A stretch of DNA of 64,000 nt from Faucicola sp902506225 (GTDB taxonomy: Bacteria > Pseudomonadota > Gammaproteobacteria > Pseudomonadales > Moraxellaceae): the NCBI GenBank assembly GCA_902506225.1, contig LR733345.1:2418001-2482000 (forward strand), in the 5' to 3' direction. The position numbers were made by a program, and so were the translations under genes. A model generated the notes under the pieces. That model saw only the letters and a list, made by a program, of their open reading frames with translations, made no database searches and was not told the origin of the DNA. Within the stretch, counting starts at the first letter, position 1. Every line of letters begins with the position of its first letter. Below, one piece after another: positions 27,412-35,216 of the stretch.

Positions 27412-28536
27412 TTAGTAACGAGTAATCAACGCAATCGGCTCCTTTTCATCCATTTGCTCAGTGGGTACAAATACCACCTCACCACCGTTATGGCTAACCA
27501 ATTCAATGATTTCACTAACCGCATCATCGGTTACACCCTCAGCAGTAGCATCATCTTGGACTTGTAGGGTCTGTGCTTTCTCATCAATCTTCGCAGGCAC
27601 ACTATGACCTTGACGAACCAATAGCGTTACCGCATTGCCTTCAAACGCCGAGCGATAGATTTGTTGCAAATCAGTACGCACCATCTTTTCATTACGAGCT
27701 TTTTCAAGGTCGCCTTTGGCAGTTTCGTAACGAGTCTGACGCTTTTGCTCAACGATGTCTTGAACGCCAGCAATAATGTCCTCTGGCTTGCTGTCGTTCA
27801 GATATGTTAAATTATCGACTTTACCAATAATCATATCAGGGCGGTCGCACACTTTTTCATAAAAACCAATATTGTGGCTATCACCCACCAAAATCACAGG
27901 TAGTGGTGATTTGTTATAAAGCTCTTGCAAGCTTTTATCAACACGGTTAAAGAACTCTTTTAAGTACATATCATCGTCTGATGAGCCTGTACGGTCTGCT
28001 TTACTGTTGTTGGGTAGCGTTGAGTTGTTAATAGGGAAGGTCAACTCGCTCATTGTTTGTTGACGTTCGCTACCGCCTTTAATTTCTTCAACCAGACGAT
28101 TATTCACGCCTTCAATCAGACGGGCTTTTTCAGGCGTAACTACCAACACATAATAGCCAACCCCTTCTGATAAGTTACGCATGAGGTCACGGGTCGCAAA
28201 CTTTTCACCAATGATGACTCGCTCAGCGGCATCAAAGGGCAAACGCACCACTTGAGCAGATTCAGGCGTGGCAAACACAGCCAGCGTATCTAAGTTATAG
28301 TTATGGTCAAGCTCATCGGTTTGGGCATGGATTTTTTCCATCACACTTGCAGCAACACGCTTGTCGTATTCATTGGTGACACGTTCTTCGACGATTTTAA
28401 GTTGGTTTTTTAGGGCAATTGCGTCTTGCTCATTGTCTGGGAAAGTACGGTGGGTCGGAATAAATACGCTAACCGCTGGATTACCTGTTTGCCCACGCAA
28501 TGTTTTAAAAGTTTCTTTTAAATTGATGTTATTCAT
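27412..28536 (-). CDS. balon: Balon-type ribosome hibernation factor (aeRF1-like)
   Basis: A 374-aa protein related to archaeal/eukaryotic release factor 1. It resembles the AOC03_06830-type hibernation factors (Balon), first found in Psychrobacter, which occupy the ribosomal A site during cold or starvation. Visible segments are NPAVSVFIPTHRTFPDNEQD at the start, YYVLVVTPEKARLIEGVNNR in the middle domain, LPVILVGDSHNIGFYEKVCD and the C-terminal VSHNGGEVVFVPTEQM. The frame could extend to 28584, but GGGAG lies 6 bp before the ATG at 28536 and decides the start. The identification is from memory of family sequences, not a search. Confidence 0.8.
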   Translation of the reverse strand: MNNINLKETFKTLRGQTGNPAVSVFIPTHRTFPDNEQDAIALKNQLKIVEERVTNEYDKRVAASVMEKIHAQTDELDHNYNLDTLAVFATPESAQVVRLPFDAAERVIIGEKFATRDLMRNLSEGVGYYVLVVTPEKARLIEGVNNRLVEEIKGGSERQQTMSELTFPINNSTLPNNSKADRTGSSDDDMYLKEFFNRVDKSLQELYNKSPLPVILVGDSHNIGFYEKVCDRPDMIIGKVDNLTYLNDSKPEDIIAGVQDIVEQKRQTRYETAKGDLEKARNEKMVRTDLQQIYRSAFEGNAVTLLVRQGHSVPAKIDEKAQTLQVQDDATAEGVTDDAVSEIIELVSHNGGEVVFVPTEQMDEKEPIALITRY

Positions 28537-29098
28537 GTGTAACTCCCATTTTAAAATTAAATAAAAAATAAATATCAAAAACAAAAAATAATAAGAAAAT
28601 ATATTTCTAAATATAGCAAAATATAGAATTTATTTTTCATATTTAAGCTAAAATTTGATTATATCAATCATAATAAGAATTAAAAGTAAAATATTGTATC
28701 GCTTATATATGGCAATGTTATAGTTAGCATCGTTTGAACAATAAAAACGAGTATTATAAAAGACGTAGATTTCAAAAGTTCTAGACTGGGATAAACGATA
28801 ATGGTCTCATACCTAATCTGCCATTTATAACTAACTTAATGTCTAGAAACAAAATTTTGGGTCAAAGGGTAGATATAAATGCACTCACAAACGTGGCCTT
28901 GGCTTATCCGAAAGCGGCTAGACTGCTATAGTCTTCGAAGACAGAAAGTGCTACGGCGTTAGGCTCACTCACAGTACTATTTGTACAGTTTCGTTCGCCT
29001 GCCTTGTATCACTTTTATGTTTCTGTGACTATATTTCCCTAATTCTTTGCTGATATCGAATAAGGTAGAGTGTAAAAAAACAAGCCACACTTTAACCA
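28537..29098. other. 560-bp non-coding region upstream of the Balon gene
   Basis: The first 150 bp (28537-28690) are extremely AT-rich and likely hold the Balon promoter. No supported gene follows. A small inverted-repeat unit (28927-29033) lies inside. The Tn3-type terminal repeat begins at 29099. Confidence 0.45.
28927..29033. repeat. Small inverted-repeat unit of about 107 bp
   Basis: The unit begins TATAGTC...ACAGAAA and ends TTTCTGTGACTATA, imperfect inverted repeats of about 14 bp. The interior is GC-richer than its surroundings. It may be a miniature mobile or intergenic repeat; only one copy is seen in this window. Confidence 0.35.
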
Positions 29099-29354
29099 GG
29101 GGTTATCTGAGAATTCGGGTCATATTGCACGCTAAGGAATTTTGTCGAGTATTATACCATTATAGATTCGCGTGATAATAGAACTAGCCTACGGAAAACA
29201 GATGTTTTCATAGAGTTTCTTATTTTCTTAAGTTTATGCCTATTTTTGTAAATTAACCTATCTATAAATCAGCGTTCAACACATCTTTAAACAGAGCTTA
29301 TAAGAAACTTTCGATTACACTCACTAAAAGGTGTTTAATAGAAGGGCTCAAGTA

Positions 29355-29696
29355 CTATGCAAAATGAGCAATCTCATCAATTAACTCAGGTTTTTTGCCT
29401 AATAATTTAAGTAAGACTTGCGCTGAGCCACTCGGTTTACGCTGACCTTGCTCCCAAGATTTTAACGTATTGACAGAAATACCTAAGGCTTTGGCAAATT
29501 GACTTTGCGATAAACCTGCTTTACGGCGGACTTGAGCCGTATCTGATATTTCTGTCGTACGTGCAAAGATACCTGCTTTGGTTTGGTTTAATGCTTCAAT
29601 CAAATTGTCTCGCTCTGCTATCAAATCAGGTTCATCATCAATAATCGCTTGAACCGCTGCTTCAACATCGAAGTCTTTAGGAAAATTCGTTTTCAT
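29355..29696 (-). CDS. higA: HigA-type antitoxin (copy 3)
   Basis: This 113-aa antitoxin is nearly identical to copy 1 along its whole length (KTNFPKDFDVEAAVQAIIDD at the start, XRE domain RRKAGLSQSQFAKALGISVN in the second half). It follows an intact higB with a 3-bp gap. It should neutralise that toxin and repress the operon. Confidence 0.9.
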   Translation of the reverse strand: MKTNFPKDFDVEAAVQAIIDDEPDLIAERDNLIEALNQTKAGIFARTTEISDTAQVRRKAGLSQSQFAKALGISVNTLKSWEQGQRKPSGSAQVLLKLLGKKPELIDEIAHFA

Positions 29697-29699
29697 CAG

Positions 29700-30014
29700 T
29701 TATCCTTTTAGCTTTTGAAGCTCACTTGCCAAAATATTTTCTTGTTCATTTTTTGCATAGAAGTAAGACATCACAATCAGTCCATCTTCTAATACGTTGA
29801 AGTAAATGAGACGAACGCCACCACGCTTACCCATACCTGCCCGAGACCACCGTACTTTGCGAAAACCGCCACTTTTAAGAATCACATCACCAATAAATGG
29901 ATCACTAGCTATCTGAGTAAAACACTCAAGCCTTTCTTCCGTTGTCCAAAACTTATCAGCTTGCTTTTTAAACGTTTCAGTTTCTACGATAGTGTACATA
30001 GTTTCATAATTCAT
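29700..30014 (-). CDS. higB: HigB/RelE-type toxin (copy 3)
   Basis: A 104-aa RelE-fold toxin: FRKVRWSRAGMGKRGGVRLI and YFNVLEDGLIVMSYFYAKNE are the core strands with the basic catalytic residues. A second ATG at 29999 (MYTIVETETFKKQ) aligns with the start of the copy-2 toxin and may be the true start; neither has a strong ribosome-binding site. It is the intact relative of the broken higB at 4508-4645. Confidence 0.87.
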   Translation of the reverse strand: MNYETMYTIVETETFKKQADKFWTTEERLECFTQIASDPFIGDVILKSGGFRKVRWSRAGMGKRGGVRLIYFNVLEDGLIVMSYFYAKNEQENILASELQKLKG

Positions 30015-30101
30015 AAAATACAGTCTTAATTATAATACTTTGCATTACATTGTCAATAAGCCTTCATATTCATGATTTTGACTGGATTGCTCTTCAACGT
30101 T

Positions 30102-30713
30102 TTAGTTAGTGCTGATATTCATCAAATCAACTCCCGCTTTTTTAAGCTCCCCTTTCGCCGTCACATAGTGATACAGCGTACTACTGGGAATATCACCAAG
30201 TTCTTTACAAATCGCTGGAATGCTTTTGGTTTGGTCTTGCATGAGATATTGAGCATACTGCAATTTCTCAGTGGTCATAATTCTAGGTCGTCCACCTTTT
30301 CGACCACGGGCACGAGCAGCAGCAATCCCCTCTTTCACTCGCTGGCGAATAATATTGCGCTCCATCTCTGCAAACGCCGCTTGAATTTGTAAAAACGCCC
30401 GACCTGCAGGGGTGGTGGTATCCATCGGTGAGTTAATCGCTTTAAAGCCAATGTCTTTTTCAGCCAGTTCATCAATCAGTTTAATAAGCTCACTGGCTAA
30501 CCGCCCTAACCTATCCAAATCTAAAACGACTAACACATCCCCTTTTCGCAAATAATTAAGACAATCATCCAAGCCTTTTCGTTGGGAATTACTACCTGAT
30601 GCCTTGTCTTCAAAAATCCGCTCACAGCCGATTTCTTTTAACGCATCAACTTGACGATCTAGTAACTGTTTTCCTTCCGATGTGGATACTCGAGCATAAC
30701 CGATGAAACTCAT
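30102..30713 (-). CDS. tnpR: Tn3-family serine resolvase TnpR
   Basis: A 203-aa site-specific recombinase that resolves Tn3 cointegrates at res. The N-terminal catalytic domain starts MSFIGYARVSTSEGKQLLDR with the nucleophilic Ser. DVLVVLDLDRLGRLASELIK and GRAFLQIQAAFAEMERNIIR are resolvase signatures. A C-terminal helix-turn-helix follows (SIPAICKELGDIPSSTLYHY). It is full length, in contrast to the copy at 23664-24215. Confidence 0.95.
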   Translation of the reverse strand: MSFIGYARVSTSEGKQLLDRQVDALKEIGCERIFEDKASGSNSQRKGLDDCLNYLRKGDVLVVLDLDRLGRLASELIKLIDELAEKDIGFKAINSPMDTTTPAGRAFLQIQAAFAEMERNIIRQRVKEGIAAARARGRKGGRPRIMTTEKLQYAQYLMQDQTKSIPAICKELGDIPSSTLYHYVTAKGELKKAGVDLMNISTN

Positions 30714-30853
30714 AGTAAATTCTCACGATAAATAATAATTGCATTATCTTATCATACTTAGATTTATTTGGCTTTATCGTGAAATAAATAGAATAAAAAA
30801 GCGCCGAATTGGCGCTGATTTACAAAATCACGAAAAACAATAATTTTTCATAA

Positions 30854-30958
30854 CTATTTCTTAACATAATTAAGGTTTGTATCGAAAGTTCCTAATCTAT
30901 TGCCTTTAACATCGAATTTAAATACTGTATTGCTTCTATCTACGAAATTTTTTATTTC
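30854..30958 (-). pseudogene. C-terminal fragment resembling a polymorphic-toxin tail
   Basis: A 34-codon frame with no start, ending NFVDRSNTVFKFDVKGNRLG then TFDTNLNYVKK and a stop. Sequences of this style (a short beta hairpin ending in K/N-rich tail) are typical of the last residues of contact-dependent or Rhs-type toxins. It follows the 98-aa gene directly, as displaced toxin tails do. The assignment is by resemblance only. Confidence 0.4.
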
Positions 30959-31248
30959 AATCTATATACACAATTTGTACATTTTTTAGTATAAATACTA
31001 AATCCTATATCAATTAGTGTATCCTTTTTTTTGAAAAACGGGTTTGAGCAATTAGGGCATAGGTTATCTCGGAAAATTAAGATTGCCATTATATAAAAAC
31101 TATATATAAAAAAAATAACTATAAATAACCCCAATAAAATTTCATTCATTTCAAAAATAATACTTATGGATAGAAAGCAAACAATAGAAATCATTTGATA
31201 TGATACAACTAAATTTGCTATTCTTTTTAATTTGCAATCCTCGTTCAT
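30952..31248 (-). CDS. Small membrane protein with zinc-ribbon-like tail, possible immunity protein
   Basis: A 98-aa protein with two hydrophobic helices (about residues 12-33 and 36-58), then DNLCPNCSNPFFKKKD ... KKCTNCVYRLK, a CxxC...CxxC pair that could bind zinc. Its start overlaps the end of the preceding toxin-like fragment by an ATGA, so the two were translationally coupled. That position is typical of an immunity protein. I do not recognise the family. Confidence 0.5.
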   Translation of the reverse strand: MNEDCKLKRIANLVVSYQMISIVCFLSISIIFEMNEILLGLFIVIFFIYSFYIMAILIFRDNLCPNCSNPFFKKKDTLIDIGFSIYTKKCTNCVYRLK

Positions 31249-31545
31249 TTTTTACCCTTATCTTTCTTAATAGATATTGGATTATGATATAAGTTAGTAT
31301 CTCCTTTGTAAAAAGTAAATCCTCCACCTACTTCAGTTAATGGGCTTATCCCCCATCCTATAGTCTCTTTGGTTTGTGGGTTGATATGTATTCTAGCACA
31401 TGCTGCTATTGCACAAACTTCTGCTGTATCAGCTCTGCCTTTATAGTTATCCATGTCTTTAAAATAATCAATCCCTGCCCCAATACTTCCACCAAAGCCG
31501 ATAGTGTCAGCAATAGTGCCACTAGAATAATACTCCCAGAAAACT
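31245..31545 (-). pseudogene. C-terminal fragment of a large toxin-like or adhesin protein
   Basis: An open frame without a proper start reads EYYSSGTIADTIGFGGSIGA, then GIDYFKDMDNYKGRADTAEV and CAIAACARIHINPQTKETIG, ending DKGKK. An internal ATG (31454) gives 69 residues, but the homologous-looking frame continues upstream to about 31545, where IS3-like DNA begins. I interpret it as the severed C-terminus of a contact-dependent toxin or filamentous adhesin; no catalytic motif is recognisable. Confidence 0.45.
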
Positions 31546-31839
31546 AGACCAAAAAATCGTAGTAAATAAGATAGAATAACCTTTAGAAAAGAGGTCTATC
31601 TAATGACAAAAGTTCGTAATCGTCACAATGCTGAATTTAAAAGTAAAGTTGCCGTTGAAGCAATTAAAGAGCAAAAGGCTGATACTAACAATCTATTGTT
31701 AACTGCAACGGTTATGAATACCCTACGGCTTGAAGACTGGCTAGTAAGTATGTCGCATATGTCAGAAGTGCTTGAGCCAAAACCACTACGGGAAAATGTT
31801 ATCGAAAGGCTTAAAAATGCGTTGGCTTATTATCAATGA
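31546..31839 (+). pseudogene. IS3-family remnant (start of orfA)
   Basis: The 78-codon frame at 31603-31839 begins TKVRNRHNAEFKSKVAVEAI, the start of IS3-type OrfA transposases. After about 28 residues the similarity disappears and the frame continues into unrelated DNA that ends at the 3' end of the recombinase gene. The 60 bp upstream (31546-31602) may be the terminal repeat region. No orfB is present. Confidence 0.6.
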
Positions 31840-34800
31840 GTGTTAGTGTCCGTACCAAACAAGAATAGGTAATGCACGATAAACCGCAACAATGACGAAA
31901 ACTGCCAAGTCAAATTATTGCCAACGGATTCCTTATGGGCAATCCCGATTTCATAATCAAAAGATGTTTTACTTGGAACAAGATGGAATTTAGGTTCTTC
32001 ATTTTGCTCGTGATAGCTCTGAAGTAGCGTGGTTAACTTACTATAAATCACACTATCAGATTTTTGATACTTGATAAGCCATTTCTCAGCAGGCAGTAAT
32101 GTTAAGGCAATGGGTAAAAATTCAACCAATTCTGCATAAGACAGTGGTAAGGCAGGCTGTCTGGTGCTCAGTTTTTGAATTCCCATTGTCAGTAACTTTT
32201 GATAGCCTAAATCCTTCTGGGTAACCAATTGACGCAAATTTAGCATCAGCGCTTGACGTAACTTTTTTTCATCATCATGAAAAACCGCTATTGGTGATAA
32301 TTGGTTTGGCTCAATGGTAAAACGCGGTTGTTTTTTTCTTGTTTTTAAATTTGCTATTATTTTTGCCCTATCAATTAAATGTTGAGCAATATCATCATCA
32401 ATGGAACTTTGCTGGATAATTTGGCTAAAGTTTGCATCCAAATCTTGCTTATAAATCACATCGGCTTTAGTAAGTAAAGTTAATACCTGATTGACGCTAT
32501 ATTGATGAAAAGCAAAGGTCAAAAAGTCTTGATTCGCGATATCATCTTTGTCATCAAACATTGAACCCAACATGGGCAACAGTTGTTGCTCCCCTACTCG
32601 CTGCCAACTATCTTTGATAGCTTTTCGCTTGTCCAATATTAAACGATTGAGCAAAGGTTGCAGAGTTTTTAAATTCACACTATCACCCTCAAATTGATAG
32701 CCATTTTTGCCCAGTTTACGCCTATCAAAACCTGTGATGTTTTTGAAAGTGGCTAAAGGAATTATGATTTCCGCCTGGGTAATTTTATCTGTCGCCATCA
32801 ACATAGCCGTATGAATATAATACTGAAAAGTGCGTTGTGGGCTGATATGCCCAACAAAACTGGCAATCGCATGCCACTTGTCTTGAGCATCATGGACCCC
32901 TAATAATTCGCTATGCAGACGTTGTCGCTGTTCATCTGTCTGCTGCGTTAATAATCTAGCGAGCGTTGGGGTGGCATTAAGTGATAATGCCAAATTGGTG
33001 GCGGTGCAATGTCGTAATCCGTGAAGCGTAATTTCTTGCGTTGCCCCAATGTCTGCCAACACTTGCTCTAGCAGATTGTTGGGTAAAGAATCGCCAATGC
33101 CTTGCATGCTATCAGCAAAAACAAAAATTAACTGATTCAATTTATCGGGTTTGCTCAGCTTAAAAAAATCACTCACAAAATTGAGTTCATCTTGGGTCAA
33201 AACCGCAAAAATCGGCACCCGCCGAATTGAACCCTCAGTTTTGATAGAGCGATGTTCATTGGGACGAATCAGCAACGAAGGATGCGGCGAAGATAGCAAT
33301 TCAACATCCAAAAACTTTAGCCCAAGCAGTTCCTTTTTTCGCATACCTGTTCTGAAAGCGAGAATATAAAACACCCGAACCATCATGCCATCAAGTCCTT
33401 GGGTATTCAGGGTCAATTGCTCTAAGAAAGCCAAATACTGGTGGACTGAGAGCAGTTGAGCTCTTACCTTTAGCTTACTCTCTGCTTGTTCAATGGTGAC
33501 TTTTGTGAGCCCAAAATTTGTTTCAGCAAAGTTATGCAAACTTTGTAGCCGCCGAGCAGCATAGGTGATATCTTGGTTACCTAATATACTTTTTTTATAA
33601 TCGAGCATTTCATCATACGTTTCAGTAAAGTCTTCATCCGTCCAACTGTCAATGGGCTGAAAATTGGTAAAATAAATCCATTCATAACCGATGGTACTTA
33701 GGTATTGTAGAATTGACTGATAATTGGCAGATTGCCGCTTTACAAAATCAGCAATCCACGCGATCAAAATTCGTTCACTTAAACTGATGCCAACATGATG
33801 CAGTGATTGTAAGCGGTATAAAATATATTCTTCTTTTGTTGGTTTTTTATTCAGTGTTTCGATAAACCGGGGACGATATTTTTTATCCATAACTTTATCG
33901 AAAATATTGTGAATATCTTTGACCAAGTCTGATCGTCTCACCTTTTCTTTATACCCTGCTTTTGTAGCATCAAGCGGCTTTGTGCTTTGAATATCAAGCT
34001 TGGCTAGTGTCATCAAATCGTAATTGGCATCCAATTTTTTTGACGCTGGATTAGCAGATAACAAGTTTTCAAAATCAGCCTTTATCAGTCCCGTGGTACG
34101 ATGTCTTCCCTGCATAACACCCACCAAGGCTTGGTCAATATCAACGCCGTCAAGCATTTCCCAATGATAACAGGCATTTTTTAAGAGCCAACTAAGCGTG
34201 ATTTTTTTAAGACTTAATTGATTGGTGATAGGTGTAAGACCTGTTAATAACAACGCATTGACATTAATGGCTTTAGAATGTGTCCGACCACTTTGTTTAT
34301 AACGATATAGCCAACACAGACTCATCGCATCAAGCAAAATTTGCTGGGTATTAAACAGCGTTTCATTCTCAAATTCATTACCATAGTGTTTTGAAAGGTA
34401 ACGTATGCTCAATAACAATCGATAATCATCAAACACTAAGAAATCATCAATATTTTGACAAGCTTTTAGCAAGCTAGTCAGCCAAGCTTGTAGCAGCGTG
34501 GCATCATTAATGCCGCCGTAGATAATGCCACTAAAAATCAGCCAACTTAAGCTTTCTTCTATAGAAAAATCATCATGTGTCTGCCAATGGTGATGGACAG
34601 CTTTAATGATTTTGCGCAGCTTCTTGCCATTGGTGACATAACTATCAGTATAGCTAAGGGGATTTTCCTTGGGCTCAACATCAATCGGTGGCGATGGCAC
34701 CCGATAATGATATTCTTCAATAATCTGGGTATTTTGATAAGTGATAAACTGGGTTAAATGGCGATGTGCCGACAGATAAGTTTTTTTATTATCATTGTAA

Positions 34801-35210
34801 TACTGATTGATAAAGCCTTGAGCAGACAGTAAGAATTGCTCAAAGCCTAATTTTGAGATAGGAATAGCGATACGCCATAAGCGGGTAAAATCTTTGCTAA
34901 ACTGTTGATTAAGTGAATGATAGGTAGCAAAGCATGGATTAGGACAAGGATAAAAAATTTGTTTGGCAAAAAAACGATTGACGTATTTATCTGCCTTAGC
35001 CCATTTTCGATGCCCTGCGTTATCTCGCTGTTGTTGTCGCCATAGCGATGAGAGTTTGAGAAATAACACTGATTTTCTATGTTGCCGAATGGCAAAATAG
35101 CTTAAAGCATTATTCGAGGCTTTACTTGCTATCGCTTTACTAAAGGCTTTATCGCTATGACGGATGGGCGTAAAATCAGCAATAAATTGCTTGGGAAATT
35201 TTAAAATCAT
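31833..35210 (-). CDS. Very large tyrosine recombinase-like protein (1125 aa)
   Basis: The C-terminal third holds a tyrosine-recombinase catalytic domain: first Arg in AFRTGMRKKELLGLKFLDVE (about residue 620), the H-x-x-R box in ITLHGLRHCTATNLAL, then ASFVGHISPQRTFQYYIHTA with the second His and candidate Tyr nucleophiles. The N-terminal 560 residues have no domain I recognise, and about 300 residues follow the catalytic core. It is far longer than ordinary integrases (350-450 aa). It is the third gene of a tight operon with 861- and 177-aa partners (6-bp gap), a layout that recalls described three-protein recombinase modules such as the gamma-mobile-trio islands. Confidence 0.75.
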   Translation of the reverse strand: MILKFPKQFIADFTPIRHSDKAFSKAIASKASNNALSYFAIRQHRKSVLFLKLSSLWRQQQRDNAGHRKWAKADKYVNRFFAKQIFYPCPNPCFATYHSLNQQFSKDFTRLWRIAIPISKLGFEQFLLSAQGFINQYYNDNKKTYLSAHRHLTQFITYQNTQIIEEYHYRVPSPPIDVEPKENPLSYTDSYVTNGKKLRKIIKAVHHHWQTHDDFSIEESLSWLIFSGIIYGGINDATLLQAWLTSLLKACQNIDDFLVFDDYRLLLSIRYLSKHYGNEFENETLFNTQQILLDAMSLCWLYRYKQSGRTHSKAINVNALLLTGLTPITNQLSLKKITLSWLLKNACYHWEMLDGVDIDQALVGVMQGRHRTTGLIKADFENLLSANPASKKLDANYDLMTLAKLDIQSTKPLDATKAGYKEKVRRSDLVKDIHNIFDKVMDKKYRPRFIETLNKKPTKEEYILYRLQSLHHVGISLSERILIAWIADFVKRQSANYQSILQYLSTIGYEWIYFTNFQPIDSWTDEDFTETYDEMLDYKKSILGNQDITYAARRLQSLHNFAETNFGLTKVTIEQAESKLKVRAQLLSVHQYLAFLEQLTLNTQGLDGMMVRVFYILAFRTGMRKKELLGLKFLDVELLSSPHPSLLIRPNEHRSIKTEGSIRRVPIFAVLTQDELNFVSDFFKLSKPDKLNQLIFVFADSMQGIGDSLPNNLLEQVLADIGATQEITLHGLRHCTATNLALSLNATPTLARLLTQQTDEQRQRLHSELLGVHDAQDKWHAIASFVGHISPQRTFQYYIHTAMLMATDKITQAEIIIPLATFKNITGFDRRKLGKNGYQFEGDSVNLKTLQPLLNRLILDKRKAIKDSWQRVGEQQLLPMLGSMFDDKDDIANQDFLTFAFHQYSVNQVLTLLTKADVIYKQDLDANFSQIIQQSSIDDDIAQHLIDRAKIIANLKTRKKQPRFTIEPNQLSPIAVFHDDEKKLRQALMLNLRQLVTQKDLGYQKLLTMGIQKLSTRQPALPLSYAELVEFLPIALTLLPAEKWLIKYQKSDSVIYSKLTTLLQSYHEQNEEPKFHLVPSKTSFDYEIGIAHKESVGNNLTWQFSSLLRFIVHYLFLFGTDTNTH

Positions 35211-35216
35211 GGTAAG

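Larger units (their letters stand above)
29099..30713. mobile_element. Tn3-type fragment with HigBA and intact TnpR resolvase
   Basis: Left 38-bp terminal repeat at 29099-29136 (GGGGTTATCTGAGAATTCGG ... CACGCTAAG), then higA, higB and a complete serine resolvase gene. Order and orientation match the copy at 22655-24215, but no transposase and no right repeat were found. The right limit is set at the start of tnpR; a res site would be expected just beyond it but is not identified. Confidence 0.72.
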
